Shown: positions 45,450-54,610, counted from the first letter of the stretch. The stretch is 64,000 bases of DNA from Mycolicibacter icosiumassiliensis (GCF_900078685.2 NZ_LT546166.1:968286-1032285); one strand, 5' to 3'. Notes: generated from the sequence alone by a model not told the origin. Numbers and translations are program-made.

Positions 45450-46087
45450 GCCGGCGCCTCGCGGTCGCTGGGTGCCGGGCCGGGCTCGGCCGGGGCCTCG
45501 TCGAACGGGAGGGCATCCATCGGCGGCGCCTCGCCGGGCGGCAGATCCATCGGGGGCTCAAGCGGGGCCTCGATGGGCGGTACCTCGAACGGCGGAGCGT
45601 CCAGGGGCGCGGGGGCCAACTCGACGGCCATGGGCTCGGCCATCGGCTCTGCGGCGGGCTCGGGGCCCGGCTCCACCATGGCGGCAAACATCACCGGGGC
45701 TTCCGGTGCCGGTGCCTCCTCCATGGGCAAGTACATGTGATGGGTGAACTGCGGCTGGTAGGCGCCGCCGCCGCCGATCCGCACGCCGCCGGGCTCACCG
45801 CTGGCCACCGGTGTGCCGTCGGGCAGGGTCACCGCGGTGTGGTGGCTGTTCCAACCCACCACCACAGCGTTGGGGGCGGTGCCGTACCGGAAGCCGCGGG
45901 CCAGTAGCGCCGACTCCTCGTTGGCGGTGTGGAACCGGCCGCTGAAGGCCGGCCGACCAGCGGCGACGTTGGACACCCACGAGGCTAGACCCGAGCAATC
46001 CGTACCTGCGGGGGTGTTCCCACCGACGATGTACGGAGTGCCCGAAACCTGCTGGATGAGCGCCATCAGTGCTTCTAGACCAAACAT
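45446..46087 (-). CDS. NlpC/P60-like cysteine peptidase-type protein with Pro/Ala-rich tail
   Basis: 213 residues from the ATG at 46087 (235 if 46153). The N-terminal ~120 residues match an NlpC/P60-like fold reminiscent of mycobacteriophage lysins: Cys31 in GTDCSGLASW and His82/His83 in WNSHHTAV. The C-terminal ~95 residues are Pro/Ala/Glu-rich (EPMAEP and PPFEVPPIEAP repeats) and probably extended. There is no clear signal peptide. It may cleave peptidoglycan peptides; secretion route unclear. Confidence 0.72.
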   Translation of the reverse strand: MFGLEALMALIQQVSGTPYIVGGNTPAGTDCSGLASWVSNVAAGRPAFSGRFHTANEESALLARGFRYGTAPNAVVVGWNSHHTAVTLPDGTPVASGEPGGVRIGGGGAYQPQFTHHMYLPMEEAPAPEAPVMFAAMVEPGPEPAAEPMAEPMAVELAPAPLDAPPFEVPPIEAPLEPPMDLPPGEAPPMDALPFDEAPAEPGPAPSDREAPA

Positions 46088-46413
46088 GACCAGGCACATT
46101 AACCATGGATAACTGCACTTACCAAAATCTGTGGTGCCCATCACGTTTCGCATTCATATTGTCAAACATAACGCCGCAACGGAAAACGCCAGGTAGACCA
46201 GTAAAAATGCGCGCGGAGAGCCGGTCTATTTCCGTAGGTGCTGGTAGATGGCCCGTATGTGTTTGTTCAGCGTGACCTCAAAGGTCACAAATTCGCATTA
46301 TTGAGATGAAATTGCCTGATCACTGGGTGCATTGCCGGTATCGATTACCGCCGATATCGGCGAGAATCGCGCCGCGCATCGCTGGCGTTCTCCGGCGGGA
46401 AAAGTGATGCTGC
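46088..46413. other. AT-richer intergenic region with a dyad
   Basis: About 325 bp with lower GC than the surroundings and no convincing gene. It contains a perfect inverted repeat GTGACCT-CAA-AGGTCAC (46272-46288). It may hold the promoter of the NlpC-like gene and, at its right end, the 3' region of the acyl-CoA dehydrogenase. Confidence 0.5.
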
Positions 46414-47601
46414 TTACAGTGAACGCTTCGCATTTTTGATCAGATTCGACCCGATGATCAGCCGCTGAATCTCACTGGTGCCCTCGTAGAGCCGCAGAAG
46501 TCGGACATCGCGGTAGATGCGCTCCACCGGCACGCCACGGATGTATCCACTGCCGCCGTGGATCTGCACCGCCAGGTCGGCGACCTTGCCGGCCATCTCG
46601 GTGCAGAAGACCTTCGCCACCGACGGCGCGATTCGCCGATCTTCGTTACTAACCCACTTGCGGGCGGCATCGCGGACCAGCGCCTGGCCGGCCATTACCC
46701 CGGTCTGCTGATCGGCGAGCATCGCCTGCACCAGCTGGAAGTCGCCGATGATGTTGCCGCCCTGGGTGGCGGTGGCGGCGTAGTTCACCGATTCATCGAG
46801 GGCGCGCTGCGCGGCGCCCACTGCCAGCGCCGCAATGTGGATGCGGCCGCGGGCCAGGGACGTCATCGCCGCCCGGTAACCGATGTCCTCATTACCGCCG
46901 ACCAGGGCGGCGGCGGGCAGTCGCACGCCGGAGAAGGTGACATCGGCCGTCCAGGCGCCTTCCTGGCCCATTTTGGCGTCCTTGGCGCCGACTTCGACCC
47001 CGGCGGCATCGGCCGGTACCAGGAACACCGCGATGCCGGCGCCGCGCTCGTCGGCGGGCCGGGTGCGGGCGAACACCACAAACAGATCGGCCAGCGGGGC
47101 ATTGGTGATGAACCGCTTCTGGCCGTCGAGCACCCAGGCCGCGTCCGGTCCTGAGCCGTCGCGGACGGCCTTGGTGCGCAGGCCCGCGGGATTGGAGCCC
47201 GCTCCGGGCTCGGTGAGGGCGAAGGACGCGACCGCACCGGAGGCGATGGGCTCGAGCCAGCGCTCCTTCTGTTCTTCGGTGCCGAACCCCACCAGGACCT
47301 GGCCGGCGATGCCGTTGTTGGTGCCGAACATCGATCGGACCGACGGGCAGGTGTAGCCCAGTTCCATGGCCAGTTCGACGTCCTGGGCCAGATTCAGGCC
47401 CAGACCGCCCCATTCCTGGGGAATCGCGTAGCCGAACAGGCCCAGGTCCTTCGCGGCTTGCCGCAGGTCGTCTGGCACCTGATCGGTGTCGAGGATCTCC
47501 TGCTCGCGCGGGAGGACCATTGTCCGGACGAACCGGCGGGTCTGGGACAGGATGTCGGCGAAGACGTCGTCTTCAACGGACGAGACGGATGCGGTCGTCA
47601 T
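46414..47601 (-). CDS. Acyl-CoA dehydrogenase
   Basis: 395 residues. Family signatures ALTEPGAGSNPAGL (FAD/substrate), QIHGGSGYIRGVPVERIYRDVR (written in part: HGGSGYIRG, VERIYRDVR) and YEGTSEIQRLIIG, where the Glu of YEGT is the usual catalytic base. FAD-linked alpha,beta-dehydrogenation of an acyl-CoA, substrate unknown. ATG at 47601. Divergent from the SDR-thiolase operon across a 102-bp gap holding a strong dyad. Confidence 0.92.
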   Translation of the reverse strand: MTTASVSSVEDDVFADILSQTRRFVRTMVLPREQEILDTDQVPDDLRQAAKDLGLFGYAIPQEWGGLGLNLAQDVELAMELGYTCPSVRSMFGTNNGIAGQVLVGFGTEEQKERWLEPIASGAVASFALTEPGAGSNPAGLRTKAVRDGSGPDAAWVLDGQKRFITNAPLADLFVVFARTRPADERGAGIAVFLVPADAAGVEVGAKDAKMGQEGAWTADVTFSGVRLPAAALVGGNEDIGYRAAMTSLARGRIHIAALAVGAAQRALDESVNYAATATQGGNIIGDFQLVQAMLADQQTGVMAGQALVRDAARKWVSNEDRRIAPSVAKVFCTEMAGKVADLAVQIHGGSGYIRGVPVERIYRDVRLLRLYEGTSEIQRLIIGSNLIKNAKRSL

Positions 47602-47631
47602 GACAAGGCCCCTTTCGGCACTGGCCGACAA

Positions 47632-47650
47632 ATCATATATGAAATATGAT
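47632..47650. promoter_or_regulatory. AT-rich dyad between divergent acyl-CoA genes, candidate GntR operator
   Basis: ATCATAT-N5-ATATGAT, perfect 7-bp arms (47632-47638 and 47644-47650). It also contains the full palindrome TCATATATGA (47633-47642). It lies 30 bp from the acyl-CoA dehydrogenase ATG and 53 bp from the SDR GTG. GntR regulators of the FCD class bind dyads of this kind, and one is encoded at the end of the right-hand operon. Confidence 0.6.
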
Positions 47651-47703
47651 GTCCCGGACCACGGGTGGGCGCGACATCACGACATGTAGAGGACGGTTTC
47701 GGC

Positions 47704-48441
47704 GTGGCATTACTTGATGGGCAGACGGCGGTGATCACCGGCGGAGCGCAGGGGCTGGGCTTCGCGATCGCGCAACGCTTCGTCGCCGAGGGCGCCCGCG
47801 TGGTGCTGGGCGATCTGAACCTGGAGGCGACCGAGGCCGCGGCCGAGCGGCTTGGCGCCGATGTCGCGGTCCCGGTACGCACCGACGTCACGGCCGCCGC
47901 CGACGTCGATGCGCTGGTGGCCGTCGCCGTCGAGCGGTTCGGCGGCCTGGACATCATGGTGAACAACGCCGGTATCACCCGCGACGCCACCATGCGCAAG
48001 ATGACCGAGGACGATTTCGACCAGGTGATCGCGGTACACCTGAAGGGCACCTGGAACGGGCTGCGGGCTGCCGCGGCGATCATGCGCGAACGCAAGCGCG
48101 GCGCGATCGTGAACATGTCCTCTATATCCGGCAAGGTCGGCATGGTCGGGCAGACCAACTATTCGGCCGCCAAGGCCGGCATCGTCGGCATGACCAAGGC
48201 CGCCAGCAAGGAGCTGGCCTACCTCGGTGTCCGCGTCAACGCGATCCAGCCGGGGCTGATCCGCTCGGCGATGACCGAGGCCATGCCGCAGCGGATCTGG
48301 GATTCGAAGGTCGCCGAGGTGCCGATGGGCCGGGCCGGTGAACCCGACGAGGTCGCGACGGTCGCGCTGTTCCTGGCGTCCGACTTGTCCTCTTATATGA
48401 CGGGCACCGTGCTCGAGGTGACCGGCGGCCGGCACCTATGA
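47704..48441 (+). CDS. Short-chain dehydrogenase/reductase (3-oxoacyl reductase-like)
   Basis: 245 residues. Cofactor loop TGGAQGLG near residue 14, NNAG at ~85, and the catalytic Ser-Tyr-Lys in MSSISG and YSAAKAG. In this operon it probably oxidises a 3-hydroxyacyl-CoA in beta-oxidation. GTG at 47704 fits the fold; the open frame upstream is short and unsupported. Stop overlaps the thiolase ATG. Confidence 0.9.
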   Translation: MALLDGQTAVITGGAQGLGFAIAQRFVAEGARVVLGDLNLEATEAAAERLGADVAVPVRTDVTAAADVDALVAVAVERFGGLDIMVNNAGITRDATMRKMTEDDFDQVIAVHLKGTWNGLRAAAAIMRERKRGAIVNMSSISGKVGMVGQTNYSAAKAGIVGMTKAASKELAYLGVRVNAIQPGLIRSAMTEAMPQRIWDSKVAEVPMGRAGEPDEVATVALFLASDLSSYMTGTVLEVTGGRHL

Positions 48442-49655
48442 CGCTGCGCGAGGCGGTGATCTGCGAACCGGTTCGTACCCCCATCGGCCGCTACGGCGGG
48501 ATGTTCACGTCACTGACCGCCGTCGAGCTCGGCGTCGCCGCCCTGACCGGACTGCTGGAGCGCCCCGGCCTGCCCGCCGATGCCATCGACGACGTGGTGC
48601 TGGGGCACTGTTATCCCAGCAGTGAGGCGCCGGCGATCGGGCGGGTGGTCGCCTTGGATTCCGGCCTGCCGGTGACGGTTCCGGGCATGCAGGTCGACCG
48701 GCGGTGCGGATCGGGATTGCAGGCGGTGATCCAGGCCTGCCTGCAGGTCGGCAGTGGCGCGCATGAGGTGGTGATCGCCGGCGGCGCGGAGAGCATGAGC
48801 AACGTGGCGTTCTACTCCACCGACATGCGCTGGGGCGGGGCCCGCGACGGAGTGCGGGTGCACGACGGTCTGGCGCGGGGCCGGACCACCGCGGGTGGCC
48901 GGCACCACCCGGTGCCCGGCGGCATGTTGGAGACGGCGGAGAACCTGCGCCGCAAGTACCAGATCTCCCGCGCCGCGCAGGACGAACTGGCGGTCACCTC
49001 GCATCAGCGCGCGGTGGCGGCCCAGCGCAGCGGTGCGCTCGCCGACGAAATCATCGGTGTCACGGTGCGCTCCCGCACCGGCGAGCAGCGGTTCGACACC
49101 GACGAGCATCCCCGGGCCGACACCTCGGTGGAGTCGCTAGCCAAGCTCAAACCGGTTCTGGGTAAAAGCGATCCAGACGCCACCGTCACCGCCGGCAACT
49201 CCAGCGGTCAGAACGACGCGGCTTCGATGTGCGTGGTGACGACCCGGGACAAGGCCGAGCAACTGGGCCTGACCCCGCTGGTGCGGCTGGTCTCCTGGGG
49301 GCTCGCCGGGGTGAAGCCCGCTGTCATGGGCATCGGCCCGGTACCGGCGACCGATGTCGCCTTGGCCAAGGCCGGCCTCACGCTCGCCGACATCGACCTG
49401 ATCGAGCTCAATGAGGCGTTTGCCGCTCAAGCGCTGGCGGTCATGGCGGAGTGGCGATTCGGTGTCGCCGACCGCGACCGCACCAACGTGCACGGTTCCG
49501 GGATCTCGCTGGGGCATCCGGTCGGCGCGACCGGCGGCCGGATGCTGGCGACACTGGCACGCGAGCTGCACCGCCGCCAGGAGCGCTACGGACTGGAAAC
49601 CATGTGCATCGGAGGCGGCCAGGGCTTGGCCGCCGTGTTCGAGAGGGTGGCGTAA
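48438..49655 (+). CDS. Acetyl-CoA acetyltransferase (thiolase)
   Basis: 405 residues. Acylated cysteine in DRRCGSG (~residue 91), [17 protein letters not shown] with the catalytic His, and CIGGGQG with the second Cys. It would cleave a 3-ketoacyl-CoA to a shortened acyl-CoA and acetyl- or propionyl-CoA. Overlaps the SDR by 4 bp and abuts the next acyl-CoA dehydrogenase. Confidence 0.93.
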   Translation: MTLREAVICEPVRTPIGRYGGMFTSLTAVELGVAALTGLLERPGLPADAIDDVVLGHCYPSSEAPAIGRVVALDSGLPVTVPGMQVDRRCGSGLQAVIQACLQVGSGAHEVVIAGGAESMSNVAFYSTDMRWGGARDGVRVHDGLARGRTTAGGRHHPVPGGMLETAENLRRKYQISRAAQDELAVTSHQRAVAAQRSGALADEIIGVTVRSRTGEQRFDTDEHPRADTSVESLAKLKPVLGKSDPDATVTAGNSSGQNDAASMCVVTTRDKAEQLGLTPLVRLVSWGLAGVKPAVMGIGPVPATDVALAKAGLTLADIDLIELNEAFAAQALAVMAEWRFGVADRDRTNVHGSGISLGHPVGATGGRMLATLARELHRRQERYGLETMCIGGGQGLAAVFERVA

Positions 49656-50848
49656 TGACCAAGCTGTGCCAAACGTTGGGGCTGACCGAGAGCCAGACCG
49701 AGATCATCGCGGCGGTACGGGCATTCGTCGACAAAGAGGTCATTCCGCACGCCGCCGAATTTGAGCGGGCCGACGCCTATCCGCAACAGATCGTCGACGG
49801 CATGGCGCAGTTGGGCCTGTTCGGCCTGATGATTCCGGAGGCCTACGGCGGGCTGGGCGAGTCTCTGCTGACCTACGCGCTGTGCGTCGAGGAGCTCGCC
49901 CGCGGCTGGATGAGCATCTCCGGGGTGATCAACACCCACTTCATCGTCGCCTACCTGCTGCGCCAGCACGGCACCGACGAGCAGAAGCAGCGCTACCTGC
50001 CCGCGATGGCGACCGGCGATGTGCGCGGGGCATTTTCGATGTCCGAACCCGAGCTCGGCTCCGACGTCGCCGCCATTCGTACCCGGGCCACCCCCACCGG
50101 CGACGGTGACTACCTGATCAACGGCCAGAAGATGTGGCTGACCAACGGCGCCACGTCAAACTTGGTGGCGGTGCTGGTCCACACCGACGAGGGGGCCGAC
50201 ACCCCGCACCGCAACATGACCGCGTTCCTGGTCCAAAAGCCGACCGGATTCGGTGAAGTCGTCCCGGGGCTGACCATCCCCGGCAAGCTCGACAAGCTCG
50301 GATACAAAGGCATCGACACCACCGAGATGATCTTCGACGACTTTCGGGCCAGCGCCGCCGACGTTCTGGGCGGCACCACCGGCCGCGGCTTCTACCAGAT
50401 GATGGACGGCATCGAGGTCGGCCGGGTCAACGTCGCGGCACGCGCTTGCGGGGTGGGCATCCGCGCCTTCGAGCTCGCGGCCCGATACGCCCAGCAGCGC
50501 AACACCTTCGGCAAGCCGATCGCCGAGCATCAGGCCGTCGCATTCGGGCTCGCCGAGATGGCGACCAAGGTAGAGGCCGCGCACCTGATGGTCGTCAACG
50601 CGGCTCGACTGAAGGATTCCGGCGAGCGCAACGACCTCGCTGCGGGCATGGCGAAATACCTGGCCAGCGAATACTGCAACGAGGTCACCCAGCAGAGCTT
50701 CCGGATCCACGGTGGCTACGGCTACTCCAAGGAATACGAGATCGAGCGCCTGATGCGCGACGCGCCGTTCCTGCTGATCGGTGAGGGAACCAGCGAGATC
50801 CAGAAGCAGATCATCAGCAAGCGGCTGCTGGCCGACTACCGCATCTGA
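49655..50848 (+). CDS. Acyl-CoA dehydrogenase
   Basis: 397 residues. FSMSEPELGSDVAAI is the FAD/substrate block, and RIHGGYGYSKEYEIERLMRD (core HGGYGYSKE) with LIGEGTSEIQ carries the likely catalytic Glu. ATG at 49655 overlaps the thiolase stop. Same-operon enzymes SDR and thiolase complete three of the beta-oxidation steps; an enoyl-CoA hydratase is not in the cluster. Confidence 0.92.
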   Translation: MTKLCQTLGLTESQTEIIAAVRAFVDKEVIPHAAEFERADAYPQQIVDGMAQLGLFGLMIPEAYGGLGESLLTYALCVEELARGWMSISGVINTHFIVAYLLRQHGTDEQKQRYLPAMATGDVRGAFSMSEPELGSDVAAIRTRATPTGDGDYLINGQKMWLTNGATSNLVAVLVHTDEGADTPHRNMTAFLVQKPTGFGEVVPGLTIPGKLDKLGYKGIDTTEMIFDDFRASAADVLGGTTGRGFYQMMDGIEVGRVNVAARACGVGIRAFELAARYAQQRNTFGKPIAEHQAVAFGLAEMATKVEAAHLMVVNAARLKDSGERNDLAAGMAKYLASEYCNEVTQQSFRIHGGYGYSKEYEIERLMRDAPFLLIGEGTSEIQKQIISKRLLADYRI

Positions 50849-50852
50849 AACC

Positions 50853-51575
50853 ATGTCTATCCCCGACTTCAGCACCCGGCCGCAGCTGTCGGAAGCCGTC
50901 GCGCGCTTCGTGCGCCAGCGGATCTTCGACGGCGGCTACGCCGCGGGGGAGTACGTCCGATTGGACCAGCTGGCAACGGAATTGGGCATCAGTGTCACCC
51001 CGGTGCGGGAGGCGTTGGTCGAGCTGCGCGCTGAAGGCCTGCTCGATCAGCAGCCGCACCGCGGGTTCGTCGTGTTGCCCGTGACCAGGCGAGATCTGGC
51101 CGATGTCGCCGACGTCCAGGCGTTCGTGGGCGGTGAGCTGGCGGCGCGAGCCGCCGCCGGCATCACCGCGGAGCAGTTGAGCGAGCTGACGCAGATCCAG
51201 TCCCGGCTCGAGCAGGCCTACGCCGGAGACGACGAAGAGCGGACCGTGCGGCTCAACCACGATTTCCACCGGGCCATCAATGTGGCTGCCGCCTCACCCA
51301 AGCTGGCCCAAATGATGTCGCAGATAACCCGGTACGCGCCCGAGGCGGTTTTCCCGGCCATCGCCGGGTGGCCGGAGCGGTCCATGGCCGACCACCGGCG
51401 GGTGCTGGCCGCGCTGGCAGCACACGATCAGGCGCTGGCCCGCGCCGCGATGGCCGAGCACTTGGCAGCCGGAGTGATGCCGCTGATCGAGCATCTGACC
51501 GACCGCGGTGTGGTGGAGTGCGAAGACGACTGCGTGGCGCGGACAGATCAGCGCCCGTCGGCGGCGGGGACGTGA
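50853..51575 (+). CDS. GntR-family regulator, FCD type
   Basis: 240 residues. N-terminal winged helix (YVRLDQLATELGISVTPVREAL) and C-terminal all-helical FCD domain with metal-ligand candidates (NHDFHRAI, HRRVL, HL). FCD-type GntR proteins respond to carboxylic acids or acyl-CoAs. It is last gene of the SDR-thiolase-dehydrogenase operon (4-bp gap) and probably autoregulates it through the dyad at 47632-47650. The effector is likely the acyl-CoA substrate or product, an inference from location. Confidence 0.9.
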   Translation: MSIPDFSTRPQLSEAVARFVRQRIFDGGYAAGEYVRLDQLATELGISVTPVREALVELRAEGLLDQQPHRGFVVLPVTRRDLADVADVQAFVGGELAARAAAGITAEQLSELTQIQSRLEQAYAGDDEERTVRLNHDFHRAINVAAASPKLAQMMSQITRYAPEAVFPAIAGWPERSMADHRRVLAALAAHDQALARAAMAEHLAAGVMPLIEHLTDRGVVECEDDCVARTDQRPSAAGT

Positions 51576-51589
51576 GACCGTATCAACCT

Positions 51590-52153
51590 ATGCAGAACCA
51601 CACTTACCTGACCTACGAAGAGTTCGGGCGCAAGTTCTTCGAGGTCGCGGTCACCGAAGAACGAGTGGCAGCTGCGTTCGCCGTCATCGCCGGCGACGAG
51701 TTCGAGATGCCCGCGATGCGGCAGGGACCGGGCGGCATCGCCAAGGTCAGCGCGAAGGTGCGGGTCCAAGAACCCCGGGTGGCACGCGGTCTGGGTGACC
51801 TGCTGACGTTCGCGATCCACATTCCGCTGGAGATCGACCTGCTCATCGATCTGCGTCTGGACAAGCAACGGTTCACCGTGGCCGGCGACATCGCGCTGCA
51901 CGCCACCGCGCGAGCCGCCGAACCGTTGCTGCTGATCATCGACGTGCCCAAACCACGGTCCTCCGACATCACCGTCGAGGTGTCCTCGACGTCCATCCGC
52001 GGCGAGCTGCTGCGGATCTTCGCCGGTGTCGACGGAGAGATCCGCCGATTCATCGCCAGTTACGTGGCAGCCGAGATCGACAGCCCACAATCCCAGCGGG
52101 CGCAGATCATCGACGTGGCCGAGCAGCTGGACTCGGCCTGGACCGGTATCTGA
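51590..52153 (+). CDS. Conserved hypothetical protein
   Basis: 187 residues beginning NHTYLTYEEFGRKFFEVAVTEERV. Alternating strand-rich segments (IAKVSAKVRVQEP, DLLIDLRLDKQRFTVAGDIALHA, EPLLLIIDVPKP) suggest a beta-barrel or SRPBCC-like fold, but I do not recognise the family. ATG at 51590, 14 bp after the GntR stop, so probably the last gene of the acyl-CoA operon. It could be a ligand-binding protein for the same pathway. Confidence 0.7.
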   Translation: MQNHTYLTYEEFGRKFFEVAVTEERVAAAFAVIAGDEFEMPAMRQGPGGIAKVSAKVRVQEPRVARGLGDLLTFAIHIPLEIDLLIDLRLDKQRFTVAGDIALHATARAAEPLLLIIDVPKPRSSDITVEVSSTSIRGELLRIFAGVDGEIRRFIASYVAAEIDSPQSQRAQIIDVAEQLDSAWTGI

Positions 52154-52172
52154 CCGCTCGCCGCGGCAATCC

Positions 52173-52568
52173 CTACGGGTACGGGATTGCCGGGATGGCC
52201 GGAATCGCCGGGATGGCGGGAATCGCCGGGATTGCCGGAATTGCCGGGATGGCCGGGACGGCAGGCGCAGACGGGGCCCGTGGGGCTGCCGGAGCGGCCG
52301 GAGCCTGCTTCGCAGGGGGTTCAACGACTGGGGCAGCGCTGGTGAGCGGCGCATCCGGCAGTGCACTCGGGCCGGGTTCGGACCCGCCGGCGCCGCCGTC
52401 GGCGGGTGGGGTCGGCGCCATCGGCGCTGCGGGCGCCTCGGTGACTTCGCCGTAGGTGTCCTCGTCGGAATCGCTGTCGCAGCCGCCGCAGGCGGTCGCC
52501 ACCGCACCCACCGCCAGTCCGACCGCCACCACCGACAGGACTGACTTTCTGATACCGCGATTGCGCAT
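52173..52568 (-). CDS. Putative lipoprotein with C-terminal Ala-Ile-Pro repeats
   Basis: 131 residues. A positively charged start and hydrophobic core lead to a lipobox-like AVATAC (Cys27), then an acidic Cys-containing stretch and a Pro/Ala-rich body. From about residue 102 the protein is a run of AIP tripeptides ending YP. The repeats are encoded by about nine imperfect 9-bp units (GGGATTGCC type on the plus strand) at ~52180-52263. Surface-exposed and probably extended. Convergent with the preceding gene. Confidence 0.72.
   Translation of the reverse strand: MRNRGIRKSVLSVVAVGLAVGAVATACGGCDSDSDEDTYGEVTEAPAAPMAPTPPADGGAGGSEPGPSALPDAPLTSAAPVVEPPAKQAPAAPAAPRAPSAPAVPAIPAIPAIPAIPAIPAIPAIPAIPYP
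52180..52263. repeat. Tandem 9-bp repeats (VNTR-like)
   Basis: About nine imperfect copies of GGRATNGCC in tandem, encoding Ala-Ile-Pro on the minus strand. Copies differ by single bases (ATT, ATG, ATC centres), so the array could change length by slippage without breaking the frame. Confidence 0.75.
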
Positions 52569-52686
52569 GGATTCTCCCCGTTGTTCCGTAGCCTCATCTC
52601 ACCCTACGACGCCTGGATGGATTCGGCGGACCGACCGTCAACAACATCAGTCCGGGCCGCCGGGGGCTGTAACTTCCGCAGATGCG

Positions 52687-52720
52687 GCACGGCCTGACAG
52701 GTGTTCCTGTCAGGCCGTGC
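52687..52720 (-). terminator. Perfect 15-bp stem-loop terminator
   Basis: GCACGGCCTGACAGG (52687-52701), loop TGTT, complementary arm 52706-52720. It lies 25 bp past the stop of the molybdopterin oxidoreductase gene on the minus strand. No U-tail, as usual for mycobacteria. Confidence 0.7.
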
Positions 52721-52744
52721 GAGCCGGCATTCCCTGGGTTCGAC

Positions 52745-54610
52745 TCAGATCGTCTGATGGCGGCCGAAGAACTTGTGGTCTTCGCTGTAGCCGCCGTGGC
52801 CGCTGCCGATCTCCTTGTAGCTCTCCACGAACTCGATGCCCTTGATCCACTTCACCAGCTTGTAGCCGTGCTGTAGTTCGTTGCGCAGCCGCAGCGGCCG
52901 GCCGTGCATATAGGGCAGCGGCTGGTCGTTCATGTTGTAGGCCAGCATCGACATGTGGTGCCACATCTGGTCGACCGGGTGTGCGTTGTAGAAGATGCCG
53001 CCGGTGGCGCCCAGGCCCATGGAGTAGAAGATCGCCCACTTGGCCTGGGGCAGCGGCTTGACGACCTCCATGATCGTCGACATCGACACCCCACCCCACT
53101 TGGCCACGCCGGACCAAGCCTGCACACACATGTGCTGAGTGATCTGGTCGTGATACGGCAGAGCCTTGAGGTCCTCCAGCGAAAACTCCATCGGGTTCTC
53201 CACCAGCCCGTAGACCTTGAGCCGCCAGTCCTTGAAGTCGTTCGCTTCGTATTCCTTGTACTCGACGGTCTCCGGAAGCCGGCCGTTACGCCAGTGGAAC
53301 GGCGAGATGTCGGCCTCGGTGAAGGTCCCGGGCTCGGGGTCGAGCTTCTCGAGGGCACGCTGGAAGGGCCCGATCAGGGCGTAGCCGATCTTCTGGACGA
53401 CCCGCGGATAGCGCAGGGTGAGCGGCGTCGCCGCGATCCACCCGACGGTGCAGACCACCAACGCCACCGAGAAGACGCCGAACCCGACCCAGCTGTTGTC
53501 GTCGCGGGCAGCGAACATGTGGTTGAGGTTCACCCGTGCTTCGGTGGCGAACACCATCGTGACGTGCACCAGGATGAACATCAGGAAGTAGACCAGCACC
53601 ACGAAGTGCAGGGACCGGGCGATCTGCAGGTTGAGCCGCATGTGCTTACTGATCAACCCGAGGCGCTGCGACAGTGCCGGGGACATCCCCAGGGCGGTGA
53701 TCAGTGCGGCCGGAGCGGCGATGAACACCGTGACGAAGTAGGAGAGCATCTGCAGTGAGTTGTAGTTGGTCCAGGTGTGGTCGGTCGGCCAGTCCAGCGA
53801 GGCGTACTGGATGGCGACCGACGCGGCATTCGGCACGACGTCAAAGCTGGTGGGCACAATGCGGTGCCACTGACCGGTGGTGAACAGCAGCACGTAGAAC
53901 ACCGCGCCGTTGAGCAGCCACAGCACGCCCAGCCCCATGTGCCACCATCGGGCCAGCCCGATCGAGTGCCGGAAGCCGGGCAGCCCGAACTGTGCGGGCA
54001 GAGCAACAGTGTCGGCGTTGGCCGTCCAGTAGGGGTCGTCCGGCACCGGCGGCCCCACCCGCAGCCATTCGTCCTTGCCGGGAGTGGAGTTACGGCTGAA
54101 GTACAGCCGCGGGTGATCGCAGAGAATCTGGATCCCGGCTCGGATGATGAAGATCATCATGAACAGGTTGAAGAAGTGCGTCCACCCGGCCCAGGCGGGG
54201 ATGCCGCCGGCGAACTCCGACGACGCGGCGCTACCTGGATATCGTGTGATGAAGTCCCCAACAGCGGGGATGTCGCGAATGCCCTTACCGATCGCGATCG
54301 TCGCCACCAGTCCGACGAAGCCGATCGGGATCAGCCACAGCAGGTTGAACCACTTATCCCGGCCGATACGCAGATGCGGGGCGACCGCGCGACGGGTCAG
54401 GTCGAAACCGCCGCCGTAGGTCTCGACGTCGACGGTCTCGTTGTGGTTCTTGTGAATTTCTGTCCGGTAGCCCTGTTCCAGCTCCAACTCGACGTCGACG
54501 ACGTCAGCGGAGTAGTCAACTGGCCGAGTGGTCTCTTTTGTTGCTGGTGAGCTCGCGGGACCCCGCGGGTCGAGCGGCCCTTGCGTACCCTGTCCATCAA
54601 TCGTGGTCAC
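52745..54610 (-). CDS. Fusion of cytochrome b-type membrane domain with molybdopterin (sulfite oxidase-like) domain
   Basis: 621 residues. Residues ~85-430 contain several transmembrane helices with His candidates for haem b (RWWHMGLGVLW, QWHRIV, SLHFVVLVY, VHVTMVF). Residues ~440-610 form a sulfite-oxidase/YedY-type molybdopterin domain with the expected Mo-ligand Cys in QHMCVQAWSG and RPLRLRNE near the C-terminus. The layout combines the YedY catalytic and YedZ membrane parts in one chain. Substrate unknown. GTG start at 54610. A terminator follows. Confidence 0.85.
   Translation of the reverse strand: MTTIDGQGTQGPLDPRGPASSPATKETTRPVDYSADVVDVELELEQGYRTEIHKNHNETVDVETYGGGFDLTRRAVAPHLRIGRDKWFNLLWLIPIGFVGLVATIAIGKGIRDIPAVGDFITRYPGSAASSEFAGGIPAWAGWTHFFNLFMMIFIIRAGIQILCDHPRLYFSRNSTPGKDEWLRVGPPVPDDPYWTANADTVALPAQFGLPGFRHSIGLARWWHMGLGVLWLLNGAVFYVLLFTTGQWHRIVPTSFDVVPNAASVAIQYASLDWPTDHTWTNYNSLQMLSYFVTVFIAAPAALITALGMSPALSQRLGLISKHMRLNLQIARSLHFVVLVYFLMFILVHVTMVFATEARVNLNHMFAARDDNSWVGFGVFSVALVVCTVGWIAATPLTLRYPRVVQKIGYALIGPFQRALEKLDPEPGTFTEADISPFHWRNGRLPETVEYKEYEANDFKDWRLKVYGLVENPMEFSLEDLKALPYHDQITQHMCVQAWSGVAKWGGVSMSTIMEVVKPLPQAKWAIFYSMGLGATGGIFYNAHPVDQMWHHMSMLAYNMNDQPLPYMHGRPLRLRNELQHGYKLVKWIKGIEFVESYKEIGSGHGGYSEDHKFFGRHQTI

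Noticed and set aside
46272..46288. Crp (cAMP receptor) site
   Set aside because: The arms GTGAC/GTCAC are present but the spacing differs from the TGTGA-N6-TCACA consensus.
52195..52455. Gly/Ala-rich plus-strand frame resembling a PE_PGRS-like repeat
   Set aside because: It is the complement of the lipoprotein's AIP repeat, with no PE domain or ribosome binding site.
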